Assembly (NCBI RefSeq): GCF_902712915.1
Contig: NZ_CACTIA010000001.1
Span: 1-46,242 of the forward strand
DNA from: Acidiphilium sp. C61
GTDB taxonomy: Bacteria > Pseudomonadota > Alphaproteobacteria > Acetobacterales > Acetobacteraceae
Length of the DNA stretch: 46,242 nucleotides
Direction of reading: 5' to 3'
The notes beneath the pieces were generated by a model. The model saw only the letters and a list, made by a program, of their open reading frames with translations. It was not told the DNA's origin and searched no databases. The translations under genes and the position numbers were made by a program. Below are positions 19,384 through 26,620 of this stretch, piece by piece; position 1 is the first letter of the stretch; every line of letters begins with the position of its first letter.

Positions 19384-19672
19384 ACAGCAGATTGCCCAGC
19401 TTGAAGCTCGTGCCAAGACTCTCAAGGCACGGTTGGCAAAGCAGGATCGTGCCAGAGACACTCGCCGTAAAATCCTCATCGGCGCACTGGTGCTTGACCG
19501 TCTCGAACACAACGCCGATGCCGAATTCTCCGAACGCCTTGCCAACTGGCTCCGACGCGAGCTTCCAGGCTTCCTCACCCGTGAAGACGACAAGGCTCTC
19601 TTCGCCGATCTGCTGAACGGCAAAGCCGGCGCACCGGCAACAATTCCAGAACCCCGGAAGGCCGAGGCGTAA
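19364..19672 (+). CDS. MobC/TraD-like mobilization accessory protein, 102 aa
   Basis: Short basic protein with an N-terminal coiled coil (KPIEQQIAQLEARAKTLKAR) followed by DTRRKILIGALVL and LANWLRRELPGFLTREDDK, a pattern common in small proteins beside MobQ relaxases. It probably helps load the relaxase at oriT. The start ATG at 19364 has a GAGG sequence at suitable distance. Confidence 0.65.
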   Translation: MARKPIEQQIAQLEARAKTLKARLAKQDRARDTRRKILIGALVLDRLEHNADAEFSERLANWLRRELPGFLTREDDKALFADLLNGKAGAPATIPEPRKAEA

Positions 19673-19745
19673 TATCACTCAGTGGAGATCTCTTCTTGCT
19701 TCCGCCAATTCGTCACCCTCATCCGGGGGGATGTCGGTTTGGATT

Positions 19746-20183
19746 TCAGTGTTCCTGCCCATGGGAAGCCTCCCATGGATTGAGGAGGGTTACGCCGGTT
19801 GTGTGAAAGTCCGCGACGTTGCGGGTGACGATGGTCATGCCATGGGCCAACGCAGTTGCGGCAATGAGCGCATCCCGTTCGGCGTGAGGATCAGGGACAT
19901 GCAAGGTCGCGCAGCGCCGGGCGACGGCTGTATCCACTGGGAAAATGCGCCCTTCGAACTCGGGCAACACCTGCTTTTCCAGCCAGGCGCGCAGCAAATG
20001 CCCTTGATCGGGGTCTTTCCGCTCGATTTGCAGGATACCGATCTCGATTTCGAGGATAGTGATGGCCGAGATGTAGAGGGTTTTGGCGTCTACGCTGTCG
20101 GCCCAGATGGCCACCTGTGGGTGCGCCTTACCCAGGCGCACCTTGCGGAGTTCGGAGACGACATTGGTATCGAGGATGAACAT
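19746..20183 (-). CDS. PIN-domain toxin (VapC/FitB type), 145 aa
   Basis: Ribonuclease toxin of a type II toxin-antitoxin pair that selects for plasmid-bearing cells. The acidic PIN residues are visible: D5 (MFILDTNVVSEL), E in ITILEIEIG, D in PHAERDALIAATAL and the terminal TRNVADF. The length is normal. Its ATG overlaps the antitoxin stop by one base (TGATG), so the two are co-translated. Confidence 0.92.
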   Translation of the reverse strand: MFILDTNVVSELRKVRLGKAHPQVAIWADSVDAKTLYISAITILEIEIGILQIERKDPDQGHLLRAWLEKQVLPEFEGRIFPVDTAVARRCATLHVPDPHAERDALIAATALAHGMTIVTRNVADFHTTGVTLLNPWEASHGQEH

Positions 20184-20437
20184 CAGGAGAAATCGACTGG
20201 GCGCAGGCCAATGCTGACGCGAGGTGGATCAAATTCGATATCGGCAAGGCCCGGCATGGCCAGAGCATCGGCAATGCTGCGGCGTTTGCCTGTGATGCGG
20301 CGATATTCCTCGATGCTGAGCAGGACGTGTGCGGGTTTGCCGCGGTCAGTGATGAAGACCGGACCTTCTGAAGCGGCTTTCTTGGCCCGGCTGGTGTCCT
20401 GATTGAACTCCCTGCTGGATATGGTGGTGATGGCCAT
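20183..20437 (-). CDS. Phd/YefM-type antitoxin, 84 aa
   Basis: The N-terminus MAITTISSREFNQDTSRAKK and GPVFITDRGKPAHVLLSIEEY are the classic Phd/YefM DNA-binding fold. The C-terminal tail (about 35 residues) should wrap the PIN toxin. I chose the ATG at 20437 over one 27 bases upstream because the family begins with this motif. It probably represses its own promoter together with the toxin. Confidence 0.9.
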   Translation of the reverse strand: MAITTISSREFNQDTSRAKKAASEGPVFITDRGKPAHVLLSIEEYRRITGKRRSIADALAMPGLADIEFDPPRVSIGLRPVDFS

Positions 20438-20473
20438 GTGCGGCACTCCTGCTGTCGGCGTCAATCGGCAATA

Positions 20474-20509
20474 GTATAAACGTTAATACAAAAATCTTTC
20501 TTTTGTCAA
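20474..20509 (-). promoter_or_regulatory. Promoter and palindromic operator of the antitoxin-toxin pair
   Basis: Minus strand TTGACA (20504-20509) and TATTAA (20483-20488) with a 15-base spacer form a plausible promoter. The -10 lies inside a near-perfect 16-bp palindrome, GTATAAACGTTAATAC (20474-20489), a good candidate for autoregulation by the Phd-type antitoxin. Confidence 0.5.
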
Positions 20510-20524
20510 TGCCATTTTGCTTTT

Positions 20525-20815
20525 CTGGCTGCGGTGAGGGGTCAAGGAGCCGCCCGGAGGCCGCAGCGGAGCGCAGCCTGCAGGGCGAGCACCGAACGGG
20601 CGAGGACGGCAGGCGGAGCCGGTTCTTGACGCCTTGGAGCGGCCTGTAGCCTATCGGGTGGGGTGCAGGACAAGGGCAAAGCCCGCTGGGCGGCAACCCC
20701 TGCCCTTCGGCGAGAACGGGGTGCAGGGGCAGCGGCCTATGGAGCGAGCCGGCGGGGGCGTAGCCCCCAAGAGCCGGCGAAGACCTTTTGAAGTCCGTTC
20801 TGTGGTGGGTAATGG
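20525..20815. other. GC-rich non-coding block beside the origin
   Basis: About 290 bases with a sharp rise in GC compared with both flanks, and many short inverted and direct repeats (for example GGGGGCGTAGCCCCC at 20755-20769). No frame resembles a protein. It could be a structured RNA or a spacer with a role in replication control; I cannot decide from sequence alone. Confidence 0.4.
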
Positions 20816-20822
20816 GCGGTAG

Positions 20823-21105
20823 TTATCCACATCCCGAGGCGTTTTAAGGGTTTTATATATTAGTTTTAAGGGTTTTAGGCTAAAAAAAAGGTGATTTTAT
20901 TTTTTAAATCAATGCGTTACGAAAGCGTTCGGTCCTTAAAAGACGGGCTTTGGTCCTTAATGGACGGAGCTTCAGTCCTTAATAGACGGCCTCAGGTCCT
21001 TAAAAGACGGCGTATCCACAGGTCTGCGGCACCTACGGCGCATGCAGCCTATGTATGCACCCGACTCGGCTACCAGCTCAGCCCGAAGCCCGTCTTTTAA
21101 GGACC
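20823..21105. other. Iteron-type replication origin (oriV)
   Basis: Elements in order are: a perfect DnaA box TTATCCACA (20823-20831); two direct repeats GTTTTAAGGGTTTTA (20841-20855 and 20863-20877) in an AT-rich, easily melted stretch to about 20915; four iterons of consensus GGTCCTTAAAAGACGG at 20931, 20952, 20974 and 20995 (spacing 21, 22, 21 bases, two helical turns); a second DnaA-like box GTATCCACA (21012-21020); and one inverted iteron at 21089-21105 that overlaps the repA stop codon. The cognate initiator is the RepA encoded immediately beyond. Confidence 0.9.
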
Positions 21106-22275
21106 TGCTGTATCGGTGGAGGGCGTTGGGAAACTGCCTCGGAACCGCATAACAAGAATCGGGCCATCTTGGCCTGGTTCCTCCGCAAGATCGTATTCGG
21201 GCAGTTCGTTGGCCTTGATGAGTTCGCGTATGCCCGCACTGGATTTCTTGAAAGCATCTGGGCTCCCGCTGCGTTCATGGATCAATCGGAAGGACCACCG
21301 GGCCTCACCCTTACCGGCAGCCACACGGGCCAGGCGATAGACAAAGCGGCCGAGACCAGGCGTCATCAGGAAGTAGTTCGGGTGCATCGTCAGCACTTCG
21401 GGATGTTCAGCCTCGACGACAGCGGCATAGAGCCATTTCGGCAGCTCTATTTCCACGGACGTGACGCGGCCCGAATCCTCATGCGACACGGCCTTGTAAT
21501 CGTTGATGAGGCCAGCACCTTCGGTCACCCGGAGCGGGCGTCCATCCTTACCCCGCTGCCGACGCACAATCTCCACGGTGGTTTGCTTGAGCCGCCGTAA
21601 GGCGGCTTCCACCGCTTCGTATTGCCGCCCTCCATCTGACTGGCGGCAGAATTTTAGGATTTCCGAGACGTGTGGCCGGAACGAACGGCCTGGCTTTTCG
21701 CCCAGACCAGCACGATAGCGGTTCATGGCTTCCGTGAGGTGAGAAACACCCATCAGCACGATGTCGTAATCCCATATGGAAGCCATACCATCAGGTCCGC
21801 TGGCCACACGCACATGACCGCCATCCGGCAGGTTATGTGTCATCACCGAGTTGGCGCGCGGGTACTTTTTCGATAGCCGGAACACGGCCACGTCCATGAT
21901 GCCGCGATTGTCCTTGGCAGCCACGTCCCACACGCCCGGTACAAAAAAATCGGCCTGCGCATCGTCAGGCGGGGGAGTTCGCAACAGCGGTTTGGCCCGT
22001 GCCGCAGTGGCTCTCGCTCTCGCTTCCTGGCGTTCTTCCTCAGGAACTTCCTTGATGGACTGACCACCCATCAAGGAGTCTATGTAGGGCAGCAGCATTT
22101 TGGACACTTCGCCTAGGACATACCAACGCTTGCGCTCCTTATCCCATCGTGCGCCATGCCGCTTGGCCCAATCCTTGTCGCCGTAGCCAATGGTCAGGTA
22201 GGTCCGGGGACGTGGCGTCGCGCGTTTGCCAACGCCGCCTTTTATCAGTCTCGTGCCTTTACCCTTTTCTACCAT
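21097..22275 (-). CDS. Replication initiator RepA (RPA family) with N-terminal DUF5710-like module, 392 aa
   Basis: Initiates plasmid replication by binding the adjacent iterons. Residues about 24-65 (YLTIGYGDKDWAKRHGARWD, then KRWYV) match the DUF5710 module. From about 108 the protein follows the RPA-type initiators (DFFVPGVWDVAAKDNRGIMD, then HVSEILKFCRQSDGG and LPKWLYAAVV). The ATG at 22275 has GGAGG five bases upstream. The gene runs toward the origin, so its 3' end, not its promoter, touches the iterons; the inverted iteron overlaps the stop. Confidence 0.88.
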   Translation of the reverse strand: MVEKGKGTRLIKGGVGKRATPRPRTYLTIGYGDKDWAKRHGARWDKERKRWYVLGEVSKMLLPYIDSLMGGQSIKEVPEEERQEARARATAARAKPLLRTPPPDDAQADFFVPGVWDVAAKDNRGIMDVAVFRLSKKYPRANSVMTHNLPDGGHVRVASGPDGMASIWDYDIVLMGVSHLTEAMNRYRAGLGEKPGRSFRPHVSEILKFCRQSDGGRQYEAVEAALRRLKQTTVEIVRRQRGKDGRPLRVTEGAGLINDYKAVSHEDSGRVTSVEIELPKWLYAAVVEAEHPEVLTMHPNYFLMTPGLGRFVYRLARVAAGKGEARWSFRLIHERSGSPDAFKKSSAGIRELIKANELPEYDLAEEPGQDGPILVMRFRGSFPTPSTDTAGP

Positions 22276-22324
22276 ACATCCTCCAACTTGGCCGACTATA
22301 TGAATATTCTTTTAATATTCTTTT

Positions 22325-22579
22325 TCATTTGAAAACATCTCCTTCTATGGCGCGATAAATGGCCATGTTGATGATGCCTGCCCTGCCCTGTCCGGTGCGC
22401 TTGGCGAGCTCATCCACGCGGCGCAGCAAATCGGGGGTGATGGTAAGGCTGATCTGCCGTTTGTTCCCTTTCGCCACGCCCTTGTTGTAGGCGCCGGCGT
22501 CCGGTGCACCGGATACAAAAGCATCTACGGCCGCCGCTTGCGCGGCTGGCGTCGTCTTGGGCTTACGTTGGATTACCAT
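22325..22579 (-). CDS. Ribbon-helix-helix partition partner protein (ParG/CopG-like), 84 aa
   Basis: The basic flexible N-terminus is followed by a ribbon-helix-helix (KRQISLTITPDLLRRVDELA then GQGRAGIINMAIYRAI). The gene follows parA after 14 bases on the same strand, the layout of type Ib partition loci, where this protein binds the centromere and represses the operon. AT-rich repeats GAATATT lie just downstream (22306-22325) and may be binding sites. Confidence 0.8.
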   Translation of the reverse strand: MVIQRKPKTTPAAQAAAVDAFVSGAPDAGAYNKGVAKGNKRQISLTITPDLLRRVDELAKRTGQGRAGIINMAIYRAIEGDVFK

Positions 22580-22593
22580 GCTATAGGCTCCTT

Positions 22594-23253
22594 TTAGGAG
22601 TGCGTATGGATATTAAAAAGATATGAAATCAATGATTCTAGTTCGGCGCAGGCTTTGGGATCGCGCGGGGCCAGTTCAGCCACGGCCAGGCCAGCACCGC
22701 CGGCATTACTGAAAGCCTTGCGGCGCCGGATCGGCACCGGCAGGTAGGCGAACTGCGGAATCTCTGCGACGGCTGCCGCTGCCTCGGCGTTGTCGGCCGA
22801 GTGCTCGCCAGGATCGGCCTGGTTCATCACGGCAAAACATCGCAAGCCGTCGCGAACGCTGTTCGCTTCGTCAACCAGTGAGGCCATGTCATCCAGTGCC
22901 CACACGTCGTAGGAGCGAGGAGCAAAGGGCACCAGAAGCACATCGGACAGAATCAGTGCCGCACGCAAGGCCGTCGAGTCACGGCCGCCGGCATCAATGA
23001 TGATGTCCTGCCATTTATCGCGCTGCTGCTGCACCTGGCCGCGCAACTCCTTGCCGTCTGCATACTGCGCGCACGCGATGCCCGGCTTTCTGCCGGCTTC
23101 GGAGCGGGCGGCAATGGCCGCTGCCGCCGTTCCCTGGCGGTCGCCGTCGATCAGCCACACGTCACGCCCAGCCATCGCGCGGGAGATGGCGAGCTGCACG
23201 GCCAACGTGGTTTTGCCGACGCCTCCTTTGGTATTGCCTACGGTTAAAATCAT
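22594..23253 (-). CDS. ParA-family partition ATPase, 219 aa
   Basis: The deviant Walker A motif is GNTKGGVGKTTLAVQLA near the N-terminus, followed by WLIDGDRQGTA and DIIIDAGGRD (Walker B area). The short length without an N-terminal DNA-binding domain marks the small ParA type. It moves plasmid copies to both daughter cells. The start MILTVGN has AAAGGT upstream. First gene of the par operon. Confidence 0.92.
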   Translation of the reverse strand: MILTVGNTKGGVGKTTLAVQLAISRAMAGRDVWLIDGDRQGTAAAAIAARSEAGRKPGIACAQYADGKELRGQVQQQRDKWQDIIIDAGGRDSTALRAALILSDVLLVPFAPRSYDVWALDDMASLVDEANSVRDGLRCFAVMNQADPGEHSADNAEAAAAVAEIPQFAYLPVPIRRRKAFSNAGGAGLAVAELAPRDPKACAELESLISYLFNIHTHS

Positions 23254-23271
23254 ATGGGCTACCTTTGGCTG

Positions 23272-23313
23272 TTATATAAATTATATAATAGTACTATTTG
23301 GATATTAAAACAA
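23272..23313 (-). promoter_or_regulatory. parA promoter with overlapping palindromes
   Basis: Minus strand TTGTTT (23308-23313) and TATTAT (23285-23290) are separated by 17 bases. Two perfect palindromes cover the -10: TTATATA-AAT-TATATAA (23272-23288) and AATAGTACTATT (23287-23298). They are likely operators or centromere sites for the ribbon-helix-helix protein. Confidence 0.55.
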
Positions 23314-23448
23314 TACTAATCGTAAGGGTAGGAAATACCTGCCCACAATCTCCCCCAACCGGCCTGGGGATGGATGGAAGCCCCCCCGGGACGCCCTATG
23401 GGTTTGTGGACAGCCAAGCAGAATTTGGCTTGCAAGGGCGGTCGCCAA

Positions 23449-23468
23449 TATTATATTTCAGTATAATA
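23449..23468 (+). promoter_or_regulatory. Palindromic operator/-10 region of the mazEF-like pair
   Basis: TATTATA-6 bases-TATAATA forms an inverted repeat with a TATAAT box (23462-23467), just upstream of the ribosome-binding site AAGGAG and the antitoxin ATG. Antitoxin autoregulation at such a site is typical. Confidence 0.5.
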
Positions 23469-23483
23469 AAAAAGGAGATTCCT

Positions 23484-23747
23484 ATGCACACCACAAACCT
23501 GCGCAAGGTCGGCGGCTCCATCATGTTGGCCGTGCCGCCCGCGCTGCTCGATGTGCTGCACCTGGCACCCGGCGCCAAGGTCGGCCTGACCGTCGATAAC
23601 GGCCGCCTGGTGGTCGAGCCGAAGGCCAAGCCGCGCTACACGATGGCCGAGCTGCTCGCGGAAGCCGAAGCAGCCGGCGTCTATCCGCTGCCGCCGGAAG
23701 AACGCGAATGGATCGACGCCGCGGCAGTCGGAAAAGAACTGATTTGA
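23484..23747 (+). CDS. MazE/PemI-type AbrB-fold antitoxin, 87 aa
   Basis: MHTTNLRKVGGSIMLAVPPA is a swapped-hairpin AbrB DNA-binding start. The C-terminal half (RYTMAELLAEAEAAG) is the toxin-neutralising tail. The ATG at 23484 is chosen because it has AAGGAG 8-9 bases upstream and matches family starts; a longer frame upstream lacks homology. It overlaps the toxin start by one base. Confidence 0.9.
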   Translation: MHTTNLRKVGGSIMLAVPPALLDVLHLAPGAKVGLTVDNGRLVVEPKAKPRYTMAELLAEAEAAGVYPLPPEEREWIDAAAVGKELI

Positions 23748-24073
23748 TGAATCGCGGCGATATCTACCTGGTCGATCTTGAGCCGACGGCAGGACACGAG
23801 CAGCGCGGCAATCGGCCGGTGCTGGTCGTGTCCCCGGATGCCTTCAACCGCCTGACACAATGCCCGGTCATCCTGCCGATAACCAACGGCGGCGATTTCG
23901 CCAGGCGCGTCGGTTTCGCGGTTCCAATCAGCGGCATCAAAACAACAGGCGTCGTGCGGTGCGATCAGCCACGCGCACTCGATCTGAACGCCCGCAATGC
24001 TCGCAAGGTGGACACGCTGCCGGCGGCGATCCTGGATGACGTACTAGCCACGGTCGCCACGCTGTTCGAGTAG
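23747..24073 (+). CDS. MazF/PemK-type endoribonuclease toxin, 108 aa
   Basis: MNRGDIYLVDLEPTAGHEQR, RPVLVVSPDAFN, CPVILPITNGG and VRCDQPRALDL are the conserved blocks of MazF/PemK toxins, which cut mRNA at short motifs. The start ATG at 23747 overlaps the antitoxin stop (TGATG). Together with the VapC-type pair, the plasmid has two addiction modules on either side of rep-par. Confidence 0.92.
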   Translation: MNRGDIYLVDLEPTAGHEQRGNRPVLVVSPDAFNRLTQCPVILPITNGGDFARRVGFAVPISGIKTTGVVRCDQPRALDLNARNARKVDTLPAAILDDVLATVATLFE

Positions 24074-24170
24074 GGCAGGGGAGCGCGATCGCGCTGGTGC
24101 CAGGCGGCGTGAACCCGCTGGGGCTCAGATCCCCGGCGGGCGACACGATCGGGAGTTGCAGAAAGCCGCG

Positions 24171-24521
24171 TCAGTATCCGGCGGCGACGATCCAGCGATT
24201 ACTGGTCACACCCTTGAAGAGGTGGCTTACCTTGCCGTCCCGCACACTGACCAAAGCGGCTTCATGACGGTTTTCCACGGTAACCAGTGCGTCCTTGCCG
24301 TGATCGAGGACAGCCAGGCCGCTGAGCTGGTTCAATCCCTTCGCCGGGCGAACGGCAACCTCGCCGAGATATTTCGCCGTCTGCGCTGAGAATTTCAGGA
24401 TGTGCCCGGAAAACCAAGCGGCATAAACGGTGTTGCCATCGGGAGAGGTGGCAAGCCGCATGAAGCCCGCCGTGGCTTGCGGAATGGCCGCGGAGGAGAA
24501 ATGGGTATCGATCTCGGGCGT
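24171..24521 (-). pseudogene. Beta-propeller (YncE/PQQ-repeat-like) protein, 3' fragment
   Basis: About 116 residues with propeller-blade patterns (RLATSPDGNTVYAAWFSGHI, LSGLAVLDHGKDALVTVENR, AALVSVRDGKVSHLFKG) and a natural stop. No start is present: the frame runs upstream into transposon DNA at about 24545. It is the cut end of a chromosomal-type gene and probably not functional. Confidence 0.55.
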
Positions 24522-24659
24522 TCTGATCTGGCCTGAAGTAACGAAACGCCCTGCGCTATAGCATAAGCGGACAAAGTGGGAACGTTGACTGGTTGGGATC
24601 GAAATTTTCTGCGGGTTTGAGCGGAGAGCGCGGTTCTGAGGCCGGAACCGTGCGATGAC

Positions 24660-24793
24660 GAAAAACATATGTTTTCCGTCGGTGGTCAGAGACCTGCCGA
24701 AAAATCCCGAATTTCGTGCCGAATCATGTACGGAAAACATAGTCGGAATGATATGATATACGGAAACCGTCTCGAATGGGATTTCCGTACATG
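24660..24793. other. Candidate res site of a Tn3-family transposon
   Basis: Related 12-bp subsites repeat around CGGAAA: CATGTACGGAAA (24725-24736), ATACGGAAA (24758-24766), the inverted TTTCCGTACATG (24782-24793) and TTTTCCGTC (24672-24680). The last full subsite contains the probable resolvase start codon, so binding would autoregulate it. Confidence 0.6.
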
Positions 24794-25450
24794 CTGATCG
24801 GCTACATGCGCGTCTCGACCGACAATGACCGACAGGTGCTCGACCTGCAGCGCGACGCCCTGCTCGGAGCCGGGGTCGATGAGCGGCATCTGTTCGAGGA
24901 TCGCGCCGGGGGCAGCCGGCGCGATCGGCCGGGGCTCGCTGCGGCACTGGCCTATCTGAAATCGGGCGATTGCCTTGTGGTCTGGAAGCTGGACCGGCTT
25001 GGCCGGTCGCTGCCGCATCTGCTGGAGACGGTGAACAGCCTCAGGGCGCGTGGCGTCGGCTTCCGGTCGCTGACCGAGCAGATGGACACCACGACGCCGC
25101 AGGGGGAATTCCTGTTTCATGTCTTTGGCGCTCTGGCGCAGTTCGAGCGTTCGCTGATCCAGGAACGTGTGCAGGCAGGTCTGGCGGCTGCCCGTCGGCG
25201 GGGCAGGCGTGGCGGCCGACCGGTGGTGATCGATGCCGAGAAGCTGGCGGCGGTGATCGCGGCGTTGGACGCTGGTGCCACGAAAGCGTCGGTCTGCCGC
25301 ACTTTCGGCATTCCGCGGAGTACGCTGGTCGACTCTCTGGCACGGATCGGCTGGTCTCCTGTCCTCAACAGGCAGGAGGGAGGGACCAGTGGGCTATCGA
25401 CGGATATTGACGGGGGAACAGATCGCACAGTTGTTCGACCCGCCGACTGA
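24791..25450 (+). CDS. Tn3-family serine resolvase (TnpR), 219 aa
   Basis: MLIGYMRVSTDNDRQVLDLQ holds the catalytic Ser9. FEDRAGGSRRDRPGL, LVVWKLDRLGRSLPHLL and GALAQFERSLIQERVQAGL are the conserved core, and the C-terminus (KASVCRTFGIPRSTL) is the helix-turn-helix. The start at 24791 is preferred over 24776 because it matches resolvase N-termini. The frame extends about 30 residues past the usual end and overlaps the tnpA start. Confidence 0.93.
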   Translation: MLIGYMRVSTDNDRQVLDLQRDALLGAGVDERHLFEDRAGGSRRDRPGLAAALAYLKSGDCLVVWKLDRLGRSLPHLLETVNSLRARGVGFRSLTEQMDTTTPQGEFLFHVFGALAQFERSLIQERVQAGLAAARRRGRRGGRPVVIDAEKLAAVIAALDAGATKASVCRTFGIPRSTLVDSLARIGWSPVLNRQEGGTSGLSTDIDGGTDRTVVRPAD

Positions 25451-25775
25451 TCGGCCCGGCATAATTCGTTACTACACGCTGTCTGCTGCGGATCTTGCAA
25501 TGATCCGGCGCGGACGGGGCGATCATCACCGTCTCGGTCTGGCTCTCATGCGCTGTTGCCTGCGGTATCCCGGCCGGCCGCTGCATGCCGGCGAGATACC
25601 CGATCCTGCTCTGGTCTCGTTCGTCGCTGCACAGATCGACGTCTTGCCGGATTCCCTTGGTGCTTATCCGAGGGTGGATCAAAACCGACGCCGGCATTCG
25701 GCGGCTTTGCAGGATCGCCTTGGCTTGCGGCCATGGGGGCCGCGCGTGGCGGCGGACCTTGCCGACTGGCTGCTG
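25389..25775 (+). pseudogene. Tn3-family transposase (TnpA), N-terminal fragment
   Basis: The GTG at 25389 follows a strong ribosome-binding site (GGAGGGAGGG) and starts VGYRRILTGEQIAQLFDPP. The frame continues with YYTLSAADLAMIRRGRGDHH, typical of the Tn3 TnpA N-terminal domain. Homology stops near 25775 at a palindrome, where another IS fragment in the opposite direction begins. Some 130 of the usual 950-1000 residues remain; the DDE domain is lost. Confidence 0.8.
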
Positions 25776-25819
25776 GGGTGTGAACCGCGCCGGGATTCCC
25801 GGCGCGGTTCACACCCCAG
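25773..25819. repeat. Perfect 47-bp palindrome at a transposon junction
   Basis: The left arm 25773-25795 and the right arm 25797-25819 are perfectly complementary over 23 bases, with one base (25796) between. The core is GAACCGCGCCGGGA. It lies exactly where the TnpA fragment meets the inverted IS5-type fragment. It may be two abutting ends of a deleted element or the scar of a hairpin-mediated rearrangement. No T run follows, so it is not a standard terminator. Confidence 0.85.
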
Positions 25820-25965
25820 GCTCCGTCCCCGTAGCCCAGCCCTTCAACCAGCCAGCCACGGAAATGCTCGAAAGCGACCGTCGCTTCCAGAACCTCCAGC
25901 GGGTCTCCCGTCTTGCTCAGACGCTCAAGAGGCTCCGAAAGCCCGAATAGCGACCACGCCTCCAA
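25820..25965 (-). pseudogene. IS5-family transposase, N-terminal fragment
   Basis: The minus strand starts MEAWSLFGLSEPLERLSKTG and continues through DPLEVLEATVAFEHFRGWLV and EGLGYGDGA, the opening of a large IS5-type transposase group. The expected KGGRPPFDPV continuation is replaced by the palindrome at 25819. About 50 residues remain. Confidence 0.7.
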
Positions 25966-26012
25966 TTCACGACCGTCTCAGTGAATCACGAATTCAACAA
26001 CTTTCACAGGGT

Positions 26013-26117
26013 TAGAGCACGTTCCGATCAGATGGAGTCATCTGATCGGATAAAGATGCTGGTTTTATCAAAAAGATAGAGAACGAATCCGATCCGGACG
26101 GATCGGTAGACGCTCTA
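26013..26117. repeat. MITE-like repeat, diverged relative of 9051-9158
   Basis: It shares CCGATCAGATGGAGTCATCTGATCGGATAA-type hairpin sequence and the TAGAGCA...GCTCTA ends with the element at 9051-9158. It differs in the middle (GGTTTTATCAAAAAGATAG against TCTAATTATCAATATGATAG) and has lost the internal TGCTCT. Both stand next to IS remnants. Confidence 0.7.
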
Positions 26118-26183
26118 ATGCAAGTGTCCAGCTTGAATCAGATTTCAACCGCTTCCGGTACCCCAGCGATTCAGATGGTTCAG

Positions 26184-26426
26184 CTACCGCTCTAGCTGTC
26201 CGCCCGCCGTGCGACGGTCACTGTCATCTGGTGCGGTCATGCCATACTGGCTGATGAACACGAGATCGGTCTTTGCAGATGCCGCAAGTTCGAATCCAGG
26301 GGTTGAAGCTTCACTGGTGATTTTGTGGCCAGGTGAGGCTGGGAAAGCCAGAATACGCTCACCGCATTGATCGATACGCAGCTCACCAGCCGCATCCGAA
26401 GTGATGCCAGCAGATCTTTTCGGCCG
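26184..26426 (-). pseudogene. 3' fragment of an unrecognised gene
   Basis: A frame of about 80 codons on the minus strand without a start, reading SAGITSDAAGELRIDQCGER, then ILAFPASPGHKITSEASTPG, then a C-terminus ending TAGGQLER and a TAG stop. It begins right after an in-frame stop at the junction with the IS630 remnant. Codon use looks coding but I recognise no family. Confidence 0.35.
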
Positions 26427-26432
26427 GGTCGA

Positions 26433-26620
26433 TCAATCCATCTGCATGGTCAGCGACCGGGAGAACGATACTGGTTGACTACGGCGTCGGGCCGGATGCT
26501 CTGCGTTGCGCAGCCCGTCCGGCCCTGCGGCATTGAACCGGAGGACCCACGCCCTCACGATCTGCGGCGTAACATGGCCCAACCGCGCTGCCTCCGCAGC
26601 GTGTGCCACCATCGTAGATG
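26433..26620 (-). pseudogene. IS630-family transposase, second fragment
   Basis: Minus strand ATCTACGATGGTGGCACACG (26616-26597) continues the LLALAAI-YDGGT sequence interrupted at 28192. One extra G then shifts the frame to AHAAEAARLGHVTPQIVRAW and VLRFNAAGPDGL, the helix-turn-helix of IS630 transposases. A stop follows at 26433. It is a dead remnant, split by the 1571-bp element. Confidence 0.65.
26615..26620. repeat. TAGATG target duplication, left side
   Basis: TAGATG occurs here and at 28192-28197, flanking the 1571-bp element. Deleting the element with one copy restores GCCGCCATCTACGATGG on the minus strand, i.e. the IS630 motif AAIYDG, which supports these borders. Confidence 0.7.

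Larger units (their letters stand above)
1..19471. repeat. First copy of an 18-19.5 kb direct repeat (plasmid unit, start)
   Basis: Base 1 matches base 28149 and the match continues to the end of the window (base 46242 equals base 19471). The distance gives a repeat period of 28148 bases. Differences from the second copy are one 1381-bp IS plus its 9-bp duplication at 10537-11935, and single to triple base indels concentrated in about 300-5200. The simplest reading is a circular plasmid assembled with overlapping ends; a true multimer is the alternative. Confidence 0.93.

Noticed and set aside
20931..21010. Regularly spaced repeats considered as a CRISPR array
   Set aside because: Units are only 16 bp with 5-6 bp gaps, next to repA and a DnaA box; they are replication iterons.
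26270..26310. tRNA-like GTTCGAATCCAGGGG sequence
   Set aside because: It resembles a T-arm but no acceptor, D or anticodon stems pair around it, and it lies in a protein-coding remnant on the other strand.
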